DNA from: an archaeon | Lineage (GTDB): Archaea > Micrarchaeota > Micrarchaeia > Anstonellales > Bilamarchaeaceae | Direction of reading: 5' to 3' | DNA length: 44,241 nt | Assembly (NCBI GenBank): GCA_020053355.1 | Contig: JAGVNI010000020.1 | Coordinates: forward strand, 1-44,241 | Shown here: positions 15,139-24,413 of the stretch, piece by piece | Position numbering within the stretch: position 1 is the stretch's first letter | How the letters are laid out: each line of letters opens with the position of its first letter | The notes under the pieces: generated by a model | Seen by the model: only the letters and a program-made list of their open reading frames with translations | Told to the model about the DNA's origin: nothing | Databases searched by the model: none | Made by a program: the position numbers and the translations under genes

Positions 15139-17241
15139 ATGACCTCCCATAAAGTCGTAGCAGCCCTATTGTTATTAATCGGCTTGTTCTCAGCATTCAA
15201 CCTGGCCGATTACCTCTATCCCGAAGAGCAGAACGCGACATTGTCCTTCACGAATTTCACTTCTGGGGGGATGTCGTACTCCATTGTCAAGATCAATGGG
15301 GCCGAAGCGTTCCTGCTTAAAGGCGGCGAGCCGGTCACCGACCAGGCAGCCATCGAATCCACGATGTATACCTATTACGTGAGGTCATATTACCCGACTG
15401 ACAGCGAGATTAGCGAGCTGAGCAGCCTCATCAAGCGGTTCAACGACAGCCGGAACGACGGCTATGACTTCAAGAACAAGGAGGAATACGTCTGCAGGGA
15501 CGACATCCTGCTGTCGAATGGGAAGATAACAATCTCCGGAATACCCGTGCGCTGCCTTGACAACGAATCGTGCCTGAAGAACGCCATGCTGCTGTTTTCC
15601 GTATACGGGCAGGGTCTCGGGCTCGGCTCTCCGACCGCCATTATCGGCCCGCTCACGAATTTCACGCCCAACAGCCTCAGGATGGACGAAATCATCATCA
15701 ACGACAACGCGAAGCTTGCGGCAATGAACGACTCCAACGTCGCAGAAACGATTGATTATATCAGGGACACGTCTGATGAGCTCAAGGACCTCTCGCTCAT
15801 CATAGAAAAATCTATTTTCCGAACGCCGCGGCTCAACGATACCGTCGACCGGGCCGCATGCCAGCTTAAATGCTGGGCCATCTGCCCCTCGTTCGACATC
15901 GACCAGGCCGCAGCCGATGAACTGAAATCAAAATCCACCGCGCTCGCGAACAAGCTCGCCCCGCTAAGCGATTACACGAGCGTGTCCCAGTCGATTTATG
16001 AAAGCACCGAGGACCGCATGGAGCATCTGCGCCAGGACAACATGGCGACATACTATTCCGACATCTTCACTCCCCTCAACGGGACCGCCGCCGACACCAT
16101 CTCATCTGCCGAAGAAGCCCTCAAGCACGTGCAGAACCGCACCGTCACGGGCAAGCTCGACAAGCTGAAGTCGCTCCACGCGACCATCCCCGAGGATATC
16201 GCCAGCCACAACTTCACGAACCTGGACCAGGATATCGCGGATTATTCCAACCTGACTGCGGAGATGCAGGCGAGCTCAATTATCCTCATGGATGCGTACG
16301 AGTCCACCCTGGAAGCCAAGAACCTGGAGAATTCGCTGTTTATCGTCCTTGAAAGCAAGGACCTGGACCCCATGTCGTTGCGGACGCTTGAACTTATCAA
16401 CAACAAGACGTCGGATTTGGATGCGCAGTTCCGCGACGGGCTGACACTCGCCCAGCTCGATTCCCTGAAATCCGAATACGCGAACCTCACCAAGACCGAG
16501 CAGGAACTTCTTAAAACAGAGAGCGACACCCCTGCCACCCGCGTCCTGCTGCTTTTCCGGGGATTCGCGCGCAAGGTCAACACCGGGATAGCGCATGTGG
16601 CCGAGAAGACGGAAGTGGTCCCGCGCACGGAGATTCCCGACAGCCCGACGACCCTCGGACTGTTCTCGCTGGCCGTATTCCTTTCGTTCTCGTCGATTGC
16701 GTTGCTTCTTTTCCTCTACCTTTTCTCGACGAACCGGTTCACGATACCCAAGACCTCGCACATACTCCTCGCGGCGTTCATCTGCATCGTGACCATGCTT
16801 TTCGTTTTCAGCTTCATGATGTACCTCTTCCTCGGGAAGACGTCCACCGATGCGACATTGCCCGAATTCCTCGCAGACTTCAACTCGACAAACGCCACCT
16901 CGATACTGGTGGACGTGAGGAACGTGTCGTTCTCGGATGCCAACGCGATGCGCGCTTGCGCGTCGAACCTGGCGTCGTCTTTTGAAGGGAAGAACAAGAC
17001 CTGGTCCATCTACCTGCTTACGCAGAACACCTGCACCAAGACCGACAGCTGGGGCGGAAACTCGACGCTCGAGGCATCGGAATGCATCACGGGCACCGAT
17101 ACGGCGGATTCTTCGTTCCTTCTCGGATACTCCCCGAAAAACGAGCCGCCGAAGTTTTCCGTGATTTACCAGAACCGCGCGGAAATCAACGCCAATCTCG
17201 ATTATTACCAGTCATGCCCGCTCATGGCTCTTTTCAGTTGA
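15139..17241 (+). CDS. Large membrane-anchored extracytoplasmic protein
   Basis: 700 residues. An N-terminal signal or anchor helix (about 5-24) precedes a roughly 475-residue extracytoplasmic region with many N-x-S/T sequons and helical, coiled-coil-like stretches. Two transmembrane helices follow (about 503-528 and 541-566), then a second external domain of about 130 residues with cysteines. This last domain resembles the external domain of the next protein: a DVRN-like strand, a cysteine, an SS-GK segment, an EC motif and a late YxxxC. No known family recognised. The TGA overlaps the ATG of the next gene (TGATG), so the two products are coupled and may act together. Confidence 0.75.
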   Translation: MTSHKVVAALLLLIGLFSAFNLADYLYPEEQNATLSFTNFTSGGMSYSIVKINGAEAFLLKGGEPVTDQAAIESTMYTYYVRSYYPTDSEISELSSLIKRFNDSRNDGYDFKNKEEYVCRDDILLSNGKITISGIPVRCLDNESCLKNAMLLFSVYGQGLGLGSPTAIIGPLTNFTPNSLRMDEIIINDNAKLAAMNDSNVAETIDYIRDTSDELKDLSLIIEKSIFRTPRLNDTVDRAACQLKCWAICPSFDIDQAAADELKSKSTALANKLAPLSDYTSVSQSIYESTEDRMEHLRQDNMATYYSDIFTPLNGTAADTISSAEEALKHVQNRTVTGKLDKLKSLHATIPEDIASHNFTNLDQDIADYSNLTAEMQASSIILMDAYESTLEAKNLENSLFIVLESKDLDPMSLRTLELINNKTSDLDAQFRDGLTLAQLDSLKSEYANLTKTEQELLKTESDTPATRVLLLFRGFARKVNTGIAHVAEKTEVVPRTEIPDSPTTLGLFSLAVFLSFSSIALLLFLYLFSTNRFTIPKTSHILLAAFICIVTMLFVFSFMMYLFLGKTSTDATLPEFLADFNSTNATSILVDVRNVSFSDANAMRACASNLASSFEGKNKTWSIYLLTQNTCTKTDSWGGNSTLEASECITGTDTADSSFLLGYSPKNEPPKFSVIYQNRAEINANLDYYQSCPLMALFS

Positions 17242-18065
17242 TGGATATGGCAGCAAAAAAACCAAAGACGAAAATCGCCCGCAAGGGTGCCGGGACGCCG
17301 TCAGCGGCCCGCATCGAAATCCCGGATGAACCTGCCCCCGTATTCCCGGAGGAACCGCGGCCAACCACGCTTAGCGCAGTTCCAAGGCCGCTGAAGAAGC
17401 CGGCAGAAATCAAGAAAAAGCTCGAGCACACATCTCACGCGCCGCCTGTGCAGGACGAGGAAGAAGCAGCGGCGAAGGCGCCTGAACCTGGGCCCAAAGA
17501 CGAAACGCCGGATGTTTCGCCGACGCAAACCCTTTTCGCCCCTGAGGAAAAGGCGGCAGAACCCATGGAGCCGCTTCCGCTTGCCGGAAGGGGAGACACG
17601 GGAAGCCTGATGAAAGGCTTTGCGGTGATGGCGCTCCTCGGAGCCGTCATTTTCCTGGCCTACTACATCATCTCGCTTCCGGAGAACTCATTCGTTCCAG
17701 GGGCCGAGGTCGACGCAGAGACTTTCAAGGGAATCTTCATTGACGCGCGCACCGTTTTCATCGTGATGGATGTCCGGGGCGCAGGCAGCGATGCAGTCAG
17801 CAACAACATCCTGCAATGCGGGGTGGATTTCGCGGCAAGCAGCGGCATGGGCGGCAAATCCGTCACCCCGATGTCATTCGGTCCCGAGGGCTGTGTCGCC
17901 CCCGATGGCGAGCATGCGTCAAAAGAGTGCTTTGCGATGCTGAAAAACGGCGTCACCATCTACGTGAAAGAAGGGCAGGGCGGCGCGAAGTACTATTCCA
18001 ACGGAATGGTCGTTTCGGTGGGCCCGGAGTATTCCGTCGGGCTGTGCGGAATCAAGGCGACCTGA
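17241..18065 (+). CDS. Membrane protein with proline-rich tail and paralogous external domain
   Basis: 274 residues. Residues 1-120 are a cytoplasmic-looking, disordered tail rich in P, A, E and K; one transmembrane helix follows (about 124-144); the remaining 125 residues are extracytoplasmic with four or five cysteines (for example ILQCGVDFAASSGMGGK and ECFAMLKNGVTIYVKEG). That domain shares its cysteine and strand pattern with the end of the preceding 700-residue protein. The ATG at 17241 overlaps the previous stop; an in-frame ATG at 17247 is possible. Function unknown; it may dock to its neighbour or to the cell surface. Confidence 0.7.
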   Translation: MDMAAKKPKTKIARKGAGTPSAARIEIPDEPAPVFPEEPRPTTLSAVPRPLKKPAEIKKKLEHTSHAPPVQDEEEAAAKAPEPGPKDETPDVSPTQTLFAPEEKAAEPMEPLPLAGRGDTGSLMKGFAVMALLGAVIFLAYYIISLPENSFVPGAEVDAETFKGIFIDARTVFIVMDVRGAGSDAVSNNILQCGVDFAASSGMGGKSVTPMSFGPEGCVAPDGEHASKECFAMLKNGVTIYVKEGQGGAKYYSNGMVVSVGPEYSVGLCGIKAT

Positions 18066-18122
18066 GCCCGCTATCATCCGCATCATAAACGGGCGCGGAC
18101 GAATCCGGGGGTTTCCGTGTAT

Positions 18123-18632
18123 TCAATGGACTAGCGCAACGAATCCGCCATTTGCGCCAATCTCAATCCTGATGCTGATGTCCGTCTCGAACAATCTTGC
18201 GCTTTCCCCGCATTTGAAAAGCTTCGTTTCTTCGGCGATGACAGACTGGTTGAGGCTGACCCGCCTTTTGAGCATGACGCCGCCGTCGCCTGCCCCTTCC
18301 ACGCTGATTTCAAGGTTCCCGCCAACTTCCGGCATGATTTTGGTGTTCAGGAAGATGTCTCCGGAATGCATTGGGACCATGCACGCCGCTTTGCCCTTGC
18401 AGTCGGCGACCCTCCCTCCGACCTGCGTGCTGCCGGGCTCATTGGCCATTTCAGCCATGCCCATGGGCTGCTCTTTCAGGTAGCTTCGCACCGGTATCGT
18501 ATCCGGAATCTGTAATGCTGAAGGGCTGCATCCCGCTGCGAATAGAAGACCGCCCAGGGCTAGTGCCGGCAATGCCTGCCTTCTCGCTTTCCCATCCCGC
18601 TGCTCCGTAGCCCCGGTTTCCCTCAGAATCAT
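18123..18632 (-). CDS. Predicted lipoprotein
   Basis: 169 residues. A charged N-terminus is followed by a hydrophobic stretch ending LLFAAGC (C35), a lipobox-like site for lipid anchoring. The mature part is mostly beta-strand (for example NLEISVEGAGDGGVMLKRRVSL), with a few cysteines. No family recognised. The n-region is long for a signal peptide (about 20 residues), so the real start might be internal, but a TATA box on this strand (18653-18663) sits about 26 bases before the ATG at 18632 and supports this start. Confidence 0.6.
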   Translation of the reverse strand: MILRETGATEQRDGKARRQALPALALGGLLFAAGCSPSALQIPDTIPVRSYLKEQPMGMAEMANEPGSTQVGGRVADCKGKAACMVPMHSGDIFLNTKIMPEVGGNLEISVEGAGDGGVMLKRRVSLNQSVIAEETKLFKCGESARLFETDISIRIEIGANGGFVALVH

Positions 18633-18665
18633 GGGGTTAATGTGTAAATTAGTAATTATAAATGT

Positions 18666-19895
18666 TCATCTTGTCTTGTACCTGAGGAATGCGCCTATCC
18701 CGCCGAATCCTGTCATGAACTGGTTGCCTTCAACGGTGTTGGTGGAGATGATCTCGACCGGGATGTCGTTCTGCCGAGCCAGCTCGTTCAGTTCGTCCAG
18801 GAGCAGCTCCTTGGACTGCAATTTCATCTGGCCTGCGCATTTTCCGCATGCAATCGAATCCGCGGGCTTCTCCCTGGAAGCCTTCCTCTCCTCCGCGCCG
18901 CACGCGCTGCACTTATATAGCGCGGATAGGTGCGTCAGGCCTTCAGAGATGAGGACCTTCTCAGCCTGGTGGGACAGTATGACCTCCCGGACTTCCCTCT
19001 CCCCGTACGTGGCGAGGCCTTCGTTCACAAGGAGCTTGATGAACCGGTCAACCAATATCTTCTCCTTCACCGCTTCCTGCTGGGACAGGATGGTCTCGCT
19101 TTTCGAGAGCACCTCGCGGATGCCGTACTCGTCGGTATAGCCGGTGTCCACGACGCCCAGGACCTTGATCTGGTAATTGAACGGGCTCATCTTCATGAAA
19201 AATTCCTTGGTGGGGCCCGGTCCCCCCACGATGACTCCCTTGACCGCGCTTTTCTCGTCTTTCAGGTACGCATCATCCATCGAATTTCCTACCCTCTTGT
19301 AATAGACTTCGATTGCCTCCTCGATGAGCCGCTCGTACCTCCGCGCGCTCTGGCCTCCCTTTCGTATCTTGGCATGCGCCGTGGAGTTGAGCCTTTTTAT
19401 TATCGTGATGTTCGTCCCTTTGACGATGGCTACCGTAGCCTCCCTTCCGTCCAGTACGACGACGCCGTAAGAGTCGGTCGAGCCGAGTTGGGACTGGAGC
19501 GGTTCGAGGAAGAACCTGCTGTCGCACCGATACGCGCCGATGCTTAGGGGCTCGGGCGGGTCGATTGAGAACAGCTCGATGTCGATTTTGGCGGGATTGT
19601 CGGAAACGTTGCCTGCGAACACCGCGATGCCGTTCGGAGGCGCCCTCTTGTAAATCTTGAAATGGTTCATGATGCGCTCGAGGGCCCCCAGCACATTCAG
19701 TTTGGTGGACTTGGACTTGATGTTGCTCGCCTGGCTCATCTCTTCGCGGAGCTTGTTGCCCATCTCATGAATCGGCGAGCCTGCGGGTATGTACACTGAA
19801 ATCAGCTCCGTTCCGCTCCCCCGATACGATTCGAGCTGGCGCAACTGCTTTTTCAACTGGTACATTTTCTCGCTATCAGCCATGTGTCCGCACAT
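18666..19895 (-). CDS. prf1: Peptide chain release factor aRF1
   Basis: 409 residues, normal for archaeal aRF1. It has the stop-codon-decoding motif NIKS (58-61), the catalytic GGQ (in IRKGGQSARRYERL, near residue 180) that triggers peptidyl-tRNA hydrolysis, and a C-terminal mini-domain with a zinc-type cysteine set (CSACG ... CGKC). The extended frame starts at an ATG at 19895; a second ATG at 19883 (MADSEKMYQL) is equally plausible. It lies ten bases after the purE stop and is probably cotranscribed with purE. Confidence 0.95.
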   Translation of the reverse strand: MCGHMADSEKMYQLKKQLRQLESYRGSGTELISVYIPAGSPIHEMGNKLREEMSQASNIKSKSTKLNVLGALERIMNHFKIYKRAPPNGIAVFAGNVSDNPAKIDIELFSIDPPEPLSIGAYRCDSRFFLEPLQSQLGSTDSYGVVVLDGREATVAIVKGTNITIIKRLNSTAHAKIRKGGQSARRYERLIEEAIEVYYKRVGNSMDDAYLKDEKSAVKGVIVGGPGPTKEFFMKMSPFNYQIKVLGVVDTGYTDEYGIREVLSKSETILSQQEAVKEKILVDRFIKLLVNEGLATYGEREVREVILSHQAEKVLISEGLTHLSALYKCSACGAEERKASREKPADSIACGKCAGQMKLQSKELLLDELNELARQNDIPVEIISTNTVEGNQFMTGFGGIGAFLRYKTR

Positions 19896-19904
19896 CCAAG
19901 CGCT

Positions 19905-20342
19905 TCACGATTTCAATTTCTCCTTGAATTCAGCCAGCCTGGCCGAGAGCCCCGCATCACCGAGGGCCAGAATCTGCACGGCGAGGAGGGCGGCATTCTT
20001 TCCCATGCCTATGCCGACGGCGGCAACAGGCACGTTCGGGGGCATCTGCGCCACCGACATAAGCGCGTCAAGGCCGTCCAATGATGCGTTGACAGGCACG
20101 CCTATCACCGGTTTCGTCGTCCGCGCCGCAACCACGCCCGGAAGCGCGGCGCTCATCCCGGCTATCGCGATGAACACCTGGGCCGATGTCTCCTTCACGA
20201 GGCGGTCGACTTTCTCGGGGTTCCTGTGCGCCGATGCGACCTCATACCGATAAGCGACTCCGAATGCGTTCAGGACATCCATGGCCTGCTTCGCTATCTC
20301 CTCGTCGCTCTTGCTTCCGCTCAATATGAGGACTTTTTCCAT
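19905..20342 (-). CDS. purE: N5-carboxyaminoimidazole ribonucleotide mutase PurE
   Basis: 145 residues, a little shorter than bacterial PurE. Motifs: LSGSKSDEEIAKQA at the N-terminus (GSxSD phosphate loop), VASAHRNPEKVDRL (catalytic SAHR), FIAIAGMSAALPGVVAA and PVIGVPV. The enzyme rearranges N5-CAIR to CAIR in de novo purine synthesis. No purK or other pur gene is nearby, so whether it is the class that uses N5-CAIR or AIR plus CO2 is not shown here; a carbonic anhydrase gene lies just upstream. A TATA box at 20361-20371 on this strand sits about 26 bases before the ATG: leaderless. Confidence 0.93.
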   Translation of the reverse strand: MEKVLILSGSKSDEEIAKQAMDVLNAFGVAYRYEVASAHRNPEKVDRLVKETSAQVFIAIAGMSAALPGVVAARTTKPVIGVPVNASLDGLDALMSVAQMPPNVPVAAVGIGMGKNAALLAVQILALGDAGLSARLAEFKEKLKS

Positions 20343-20426
20343 GTCATCAACTCGCGCCGAATATTTTTAAACAAATAAGGAAAGGAACCCCCTTGCCAAA
20401 ACGGGAGCCTATTGCGAAAAAACCGG

Positions 20427-20996
20427 TCATGCTACAACCTCGACATTTCCGTCGAGGTGGTATTTTATGCCCACTACTTTCAGCTTGCCTTCGTCGAGCG
20501 CTTTCTTGACGATCGGGCTTTTCTTGAGTTTGCGCATGACCGCTTTCACGTTGAGCACTGCGGCCTTATCCAGTTCATCATCCTCATTCCCGCCTTTCTT
20601 CGCCTTCTTTATCGCCGGGGCGAGCTTTTTCATGATGGATGTGATGCAGGATTCGCTGTGGCCTTGGTATGCGGCCTTCACAGCGCCGCATTTCTCGTGG
20701 CCCATGACTACCAAAAGCGGCGTGTGCAGATGCCCGACGGCATACTCCACAGAGCCTATCCCTATCTTGTCCACGACGTTGCCTGCGGTGACTATCGTGA
20801 AAATGTCGCCAAGGCCGACGTCGAAAATATACTCCGGCACTATGCGTGAATCCGAGCATGCCACGACCGTAGCAAAAGGGTGCTGGCCTGCCTTCAGCTC
20901 CTCGCGCCTGGGCCCGAAATCCTTATGCTCCATCGTGCCGCTTACGAACCTCTTGTTCCCTTCCATCAGTCTGTTCAAGGCTTCATTCTGGTCCAT
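20427..20996 (-). CDS. Beta-class carbonic anhydrase
   Basis: 189 residues. All beta-class residues are present: C47-x-D49-x-R51 (ACSDSR), the AGNVVD loop, and H100-x2-C103 (GHEKCGA), giving the Cys2His zinc site with the Asp-Arg dyad. It interconverts CO2 and bicarbonate. The frame reaches a GTG at 21008, but the ATG at 20996 has GAGGTGA eight bases upstream and is preferred. It diverges from the carbonic-anhydrase-like gene at 21160; a TATA box on this strand lies near 21047-21056, giving a leader of about 27 bases. Confidence 0.92.
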   Translation of the reverse strand: MDQNEALNRLMEGNKRFVSGTMEHKDFGPRREELKAGQHPFATVVACSDSRIVPEYIFDVGLGDIFTIVTAGNVVDKIGIGSVEYAVGHLHTPLLVVMGHEKCGAVKAAYQGHSESCITSIMKKLAPAIKKAKKGGNEDDELDKAAVLNVKAVMRKLKKSPIVKKALDEGKLKVVGIKYHLDGNVEVVA

Positions 20997-21129
20997 TTTC
21001 TCAATCACCTCTCTAGTCCTTTGGTAATCGGGTTTCTAGGTTTTTAGAATTTATAAAACCGCACCCCCGCCTATCCGGACGACGGCCCGTTTCCCCCATA
21101 TCCCATCAATACTATGCAGTTTTTGCAAC

Positions 21130-21139
21130 ATTTATAAAC
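21130..21139 (+). promoter_or_regulatory. TATA box of the two-domain carbonic-anhydrase-like gene
   Basis: ATTTATAAAC is centred about 26 bases before the ATG at 21160; leaderless. Together with the TATA box near 21047-21056 for the other strand, both carbonic-anhydrase-type genes are driven from one 163-base region. Confidence 0.55.
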
Positions 21140-21159
21140 AGTTTGCCTCCAGTATATTC

Positions 21160-22314
21160 ATGACAAGCCACAGAAAGGACAAGCCAGTGGTCGATAGGTC
21201 CTCAGATAGTAGGCAGGACAGCTTCAACAGAGAACTGATGGGAGAATCCCGGCTCAGAGAACTTCGCGAAAAGCACGTCAGCGGCCGGCTTTCTTCATCA
21301 GAATCGCTAGAACTCATACTCCAGGGCAATTCCGGGCACGTCGATGCATTAAAAGGCGCCCCGATGACCGCCCACCAGCGCTACCTGAAAATCATAGCAG
21401 GACAGGCGGACTACCTGATTGTCCGGTGTTCCGACGCCCGCGTCCACAAGACCGACAGCGAACAGGACACCATGGTCGGAATCCACATCTATATCGCCGG
21501 AAACGTCATCCCCGGCAAGAAAACCGCTTCTTTCGATGAAATCGCGCAGGTCGCATCGCTGGTGCGCAGCGACGGCGCATGCCTGGACGAGGCGCACTGC
21601 GACTGCGGCGCGGTTAAAGAGCGCGTCAAATGGGTCGAGGGGGGGATGAAGCCCACCGGAAGCGAATCGCTTGACTGCCTGCTCCACGAGGTTATAGGTC
21701 CGACGCCCAGCGACAACGCAGTTGCCCAGCTCTCCAAGCTCCGCAACCTTCCGGGCCTGGGTGAGCGCGCTACGGGTGCTTTGTATTATGACTGGCAAAA
21801 GGGCGGCATCACGATTGTCGATGCAAACCAGTCCCCGGTAGTCGAACTCCTTGTCGGCCTTTTCAACAAGAGGCACGCAGATGCGGACTCCGACGGCCAT
21901 CTAGCCGAAAGGCTCGCCAAGCAGAAGCCCCACGCAATCATCATCGGAAGCAACCTGCTCCCGTTCAGCCTGAACACAATCACGCACGCGTCCCAGAACG
22001 AGGTGTTCCAGACGACGGGCTCGGGAAACGGCCTGGACGAATTCGATGAGGGTTCCATCCTCTATGCGGTAGAGCACCTGGGCGTGCGCCACATCCCGTT
22101 CATCGCTCCCGGCATATCGGAGAATTCAGAAATGGTGGCCGCAGTCTTCGACCAGTGGGAGATGGACCTGCGCCAAATGACCGTTAATGGAAAAACAATC
22201 GTCGCCAACATGTTAGACTCCGGCGAATTGACAATCAGCCGGCTGAGGTATGACCTTTCAAGCGGGCGTCTCGTTCCCATGGGAGCGGCCAAGCCCGTGG
22301 ATGACTCCGCCTAA
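21160..22314 (+). CDS. Two-domain beta-carbonic-anhydrase-like protein with a degenerate second half
   Basis: 384 residues. The N-terminal half keeps the zinc ligands and dyad of beta carbonic anhydrases: C90-x-D92-x-R94 (RCSDAR), AGN (113-115), and H146-x2-C149 (HCDCGA). The C-terminal half (about 255-335) has the same order of strands but lost the ligands: IIIGSNLLPF replaces the CSDSR strand, GSGN replaces AGN, and GSILYAVEHLGVRHIPFIAP ends in P where His-x-x-Cys is expected. So it looks like an internal duplication with one dead half, as described for CsoSCA of carboxysomes. Activity and partner are unknown; it is divergently paired with the standard enzyme at 20427. The first 60 residues are a charged helical extension. 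Confidence 0.7.
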   Translation: MTSHRKDKPVVDRSSDSRQDSFNRELMGESRLRELREKHVSGRLSSSESLELILQGNSGHVDALKGAPMTAHQRYLKIIAGQADYLIVRCSDARVHKTDSEQDTMVGIHIYIAGNVIPGKKTASFDEIAQVASLVRSDGACLDEAHCDCGAVKERVKWVEGGMKPTGSESLDCLLHEVIGPTPSDNAVAQLSKLRNLPGLGERATGALYYDWQKGGITIVDANQSPVVELLVGLFNKRHADADSDGHLAERLAKQKPHAIIIGSNLLPFSLNTITHASQNEVFQTTGSGNGLDEFDEGSILYAVEHLGVRHIPFIAPGISENSEMVAAVFDQWEMDLRQMTVNGKTIVANMLDSGELTISRLRYDLSSGRLVPMGAAKPVDDSA

Positions 22315-22378
22315 GCCGGCCCCCCTTGCGCCAGCGGCATTCATTTAAACTCTTTTTCCCCTTCTTCTATCGTATTCT

Positions 22379-24118
22379 ATGTGCGGGATTATCGGTTACG
22401 TCGGACCGGGGCGGGCCTCGCAGGTCATAACGGATGGCTTAAAAAGGCTCGAATACCGCGGATACGATTCGGTTGGCATAGCCGTGCGCACAGGCAAGGG
22501 AATACTGGACGTGCGCAAGGACAAGGGCATGGTCGAAGAAGTGTCCTCGGCGCTCAGGTTCACGACCATAGACGGCAACTTGGGCCTCGGACACACGAGG
22601 TGGGCAACGCACGGAGCGGTCTGCCGGGAGAACGCGCATCCTCATGCGGACTGTTCCGGAAAAATCATCCTGGCTCATAACGGCGTGATAGAGAATTATA
22701 AGAAAATACGGGATGATCTGGCGGCAAAGGGCCATAAATTCGCTTCGGACACCGATTCCGAGGTAATATCCCACCTTTTCGAGGAGAATGCCAAGACGCA
22801 ACCCTTGCTGAAAGCTTTCATGCGGACAATCGGCCAACTGGAGGGCTCATATGCCATCGTTGCGCTGAGCGCGTCTGATAATGAAGACCGCCTTCTCCTT
22901 GCACGAAAAAACAGCCCGCTGGTGATAGGCGTGGGCAAGGGCGAGATGCTCTGCGCCTCGGATATTCCCGCCATGCTAAAATATACGAAGACGTTCGTTC
23001 CCCTTCAGGAGGGAGACATCGCTGTCGTGACCAGGATGGGCTACAAGGTCTATTTACACGACGGATCCGAGGCTATCCGGAAGCAGATAACTGTTGACTG
23101 GAACCTCGATCTCGCCCAGAAAGGGGGGTATCCGCACTTCATGCTCAAGGAAATCATGGACCAGACGCATTTCGTCAACGAAAGCCTTGCGACGGATGTA
23201 TCGGAAGCAAAGAGGCTGATTGAGAAGTATGACCGCATAGATATCATCGCCGCGGGAACATCATACCACGCCGCCCTCATGTTCGCCTATCTGCTCCAGA
23301 GGACAGGGAAGGGCGCGCAGGCATTCGTGGCCAGCGATTATCCATTCATCGCCAAACCGGATGAAAAGACGCTTGTTATCGGTATAAGCCAGAGCGGTGA
23401 GACCGCCGACGTCCTCCAGGCTTTCCGTTATGCCAAAAAAAGCAGGAAAATCGCCCTTGTAAACACGATGGGTTCTACAATTACGACCCTCTCTGATTGC
23501 GTGGTTTACCTCAACGCCGGTCCGGAAGTGGGCGTTGCGGCTACAAAGACATTCACATCAACACTGGCCGTTATTTTCAAAATTATCTACGGGAAACAGA
23601 GCCTTGCCGGAGTCTCACGTCTCATCGAAGCGATGCTCGCACAGGAAAACGAAATCAGGAAACTGGCTCAGTTGCTTGCGCTAAAAGAAAACGCATTCTT
23701 CCTCGGCCGGGGGCTGAACTTCCCCATGGCGTACGAAGCGTCGCACAAATTCAAGGAAATCACTTATATCCACTCTGAGGCCTACCCGGGCGGCGAGCTC
23801 AAGCACGGCGCGCTTAGCCTCGTTTGCGAAGGGTTCCCGGTCATCGTGCTAGCGCCGAAAGACGACAGCCTGCAGAAGCTCTTCGGAAATATCAAGGAAG
23901 TAAAGGCGCGCGGCGGCGTGATATACAGCGTGACTGATGATAAGGAAGTGATGGCCGAGAGCGCGTTCCACCTGGACATTCCGGAGGGGACGGACCCGAT
24001 TCTTTATCCTATCGCGTTAATCGTACCCCTCCATCTGCTTGCCTACCACACGAGCGTTCTTCGAGGCATCAATCCGGACCGTCCAAGGAACCTTGCTAAA
24101 ACCGTGACTGTCGAGTGA
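22379..24118 (+). CDS. glmS: Glutamine-fructose-6-phosphate aminotransferase GlmS
   Basis: 579 residues. It begins MCGIIGYVG, with Cys2 as the N-terminal nucleophile of the glutaminase domain; LGHTRWATHG and NGVIENY follow. Two SIS domains bind the sugar phosphate (AAGTSYHAAL, ISQSGETADVLQA, GRGLNFPMAYEASHKFKEI), and the C-terminal DRPRNLAKTVTVE motif is standard. It makes glucosamine-6-phosphate for amino-sugar and glycan synthesis. About 30 residues shorter than the E. coli enzyme. A TATA box near 22344 lies about 32 bases upstream, leaving a leader of only a few bases. Confidence 0.95.
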   Translation: MCGIIGYVGPGRASQVITDGLKRLEYRGYDSVGIAVRTGKGILDVRKDKGMVEEVSSALRFTTIDGNLGLGHTRWATHGAVCRENAHPHADCSGKIILAHNGVIENYKKIRDDLAAKGHKFASDTDSEVISHLFEENAKTQPLLKAFMRTIGQLEGSYAIVALSASDNEDRLLLARKNSPLVIGVGKGEMLCASDIPAMLKYTKTFVPLQEGDIAVVTRMGYKVYLHDGSEAIRKQITVDWNLDLAQKGGYPHFMLKEIMDQTHFVNESLATDVSEAKRLIEKYDRIDIIAAGTSYHAALMFAYLLQRTGKGAQAFVASDYPFIAKPDEKTLVIGISQSGETADVLQAFRYAKKSRKIALVNTMGSTITTLSDCVVYLNAGPEVGVAATKTFTSTLAVIFKIIYGKQSLAGVSRLIEAMLAQENEIRKLAQLLALKENAFFLGRGLNFPMAYEASHKFKEITYIHSEAYPGGELKHGALSLVCEGFPVIVLAPKDDSLQKLFGNIKEVKARGGVIYSVTDDKEVMAESAFHLDIPEGTDPILYPIALIVPLHLLAYHTSVLRGINPDRPRNLAKTVTVE

Positions 24119-24156
24119 CAAAACCCTTATATTCACTCCACCACAGTAATCCCAAC

Positions 24157-24390
24157 ATGAAGTCGAACAGCGCCAGGACTGCCGAATCATCAAAAGCCGC
24201 AAAATTAGCACAGCCGAGGGTGGGTGCAAAAGAGCCTATAGCCAGGAAAACCGCGCCGCTCGAAGAGCCGGGCATTGACATGCAGCGGGCGCTCCACGAC
24301 GACTATGATCTGCGGTCCCATCCGCTTTCAAGCAAACCTGCAAGGCTGATCGCGCTGAATCGGGGCAGCTACGACCACAATCTGTTCTAA
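24157..24390 (+). CDS. Small basic hypothetical protein
   Basis: 77 residues, hydrophilic and probably disordered, with no recognised family. CTTATATTC (24126-24134) centred 26 bases upstream of the ATG at 24157 supports this start as leaderless; the frame is open to an ATG at 24115 that would overlap glmS. Convergent with the beta-propeller gene. It may be a genuine small gene, but codon-level evidence is limited. Confidence 0.45.
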   Translation: MKSNSARTAESSKAAKLAQPRVGAKEPIARKTAPLEEPGIDMQRALHDDYDLRSHPLSSKPARLIALNRGSYDHNLF

Positions 24391-24413
24391 TTTCGGGCCG
24401 TTCCCCCTCACTC

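Noticed and set aside
20997-21008. GTG start for the carbonic anhydrase
   Set aside because: The GTG overlaps the GAGGTGA ribosome binding site of the ATG at 20996.
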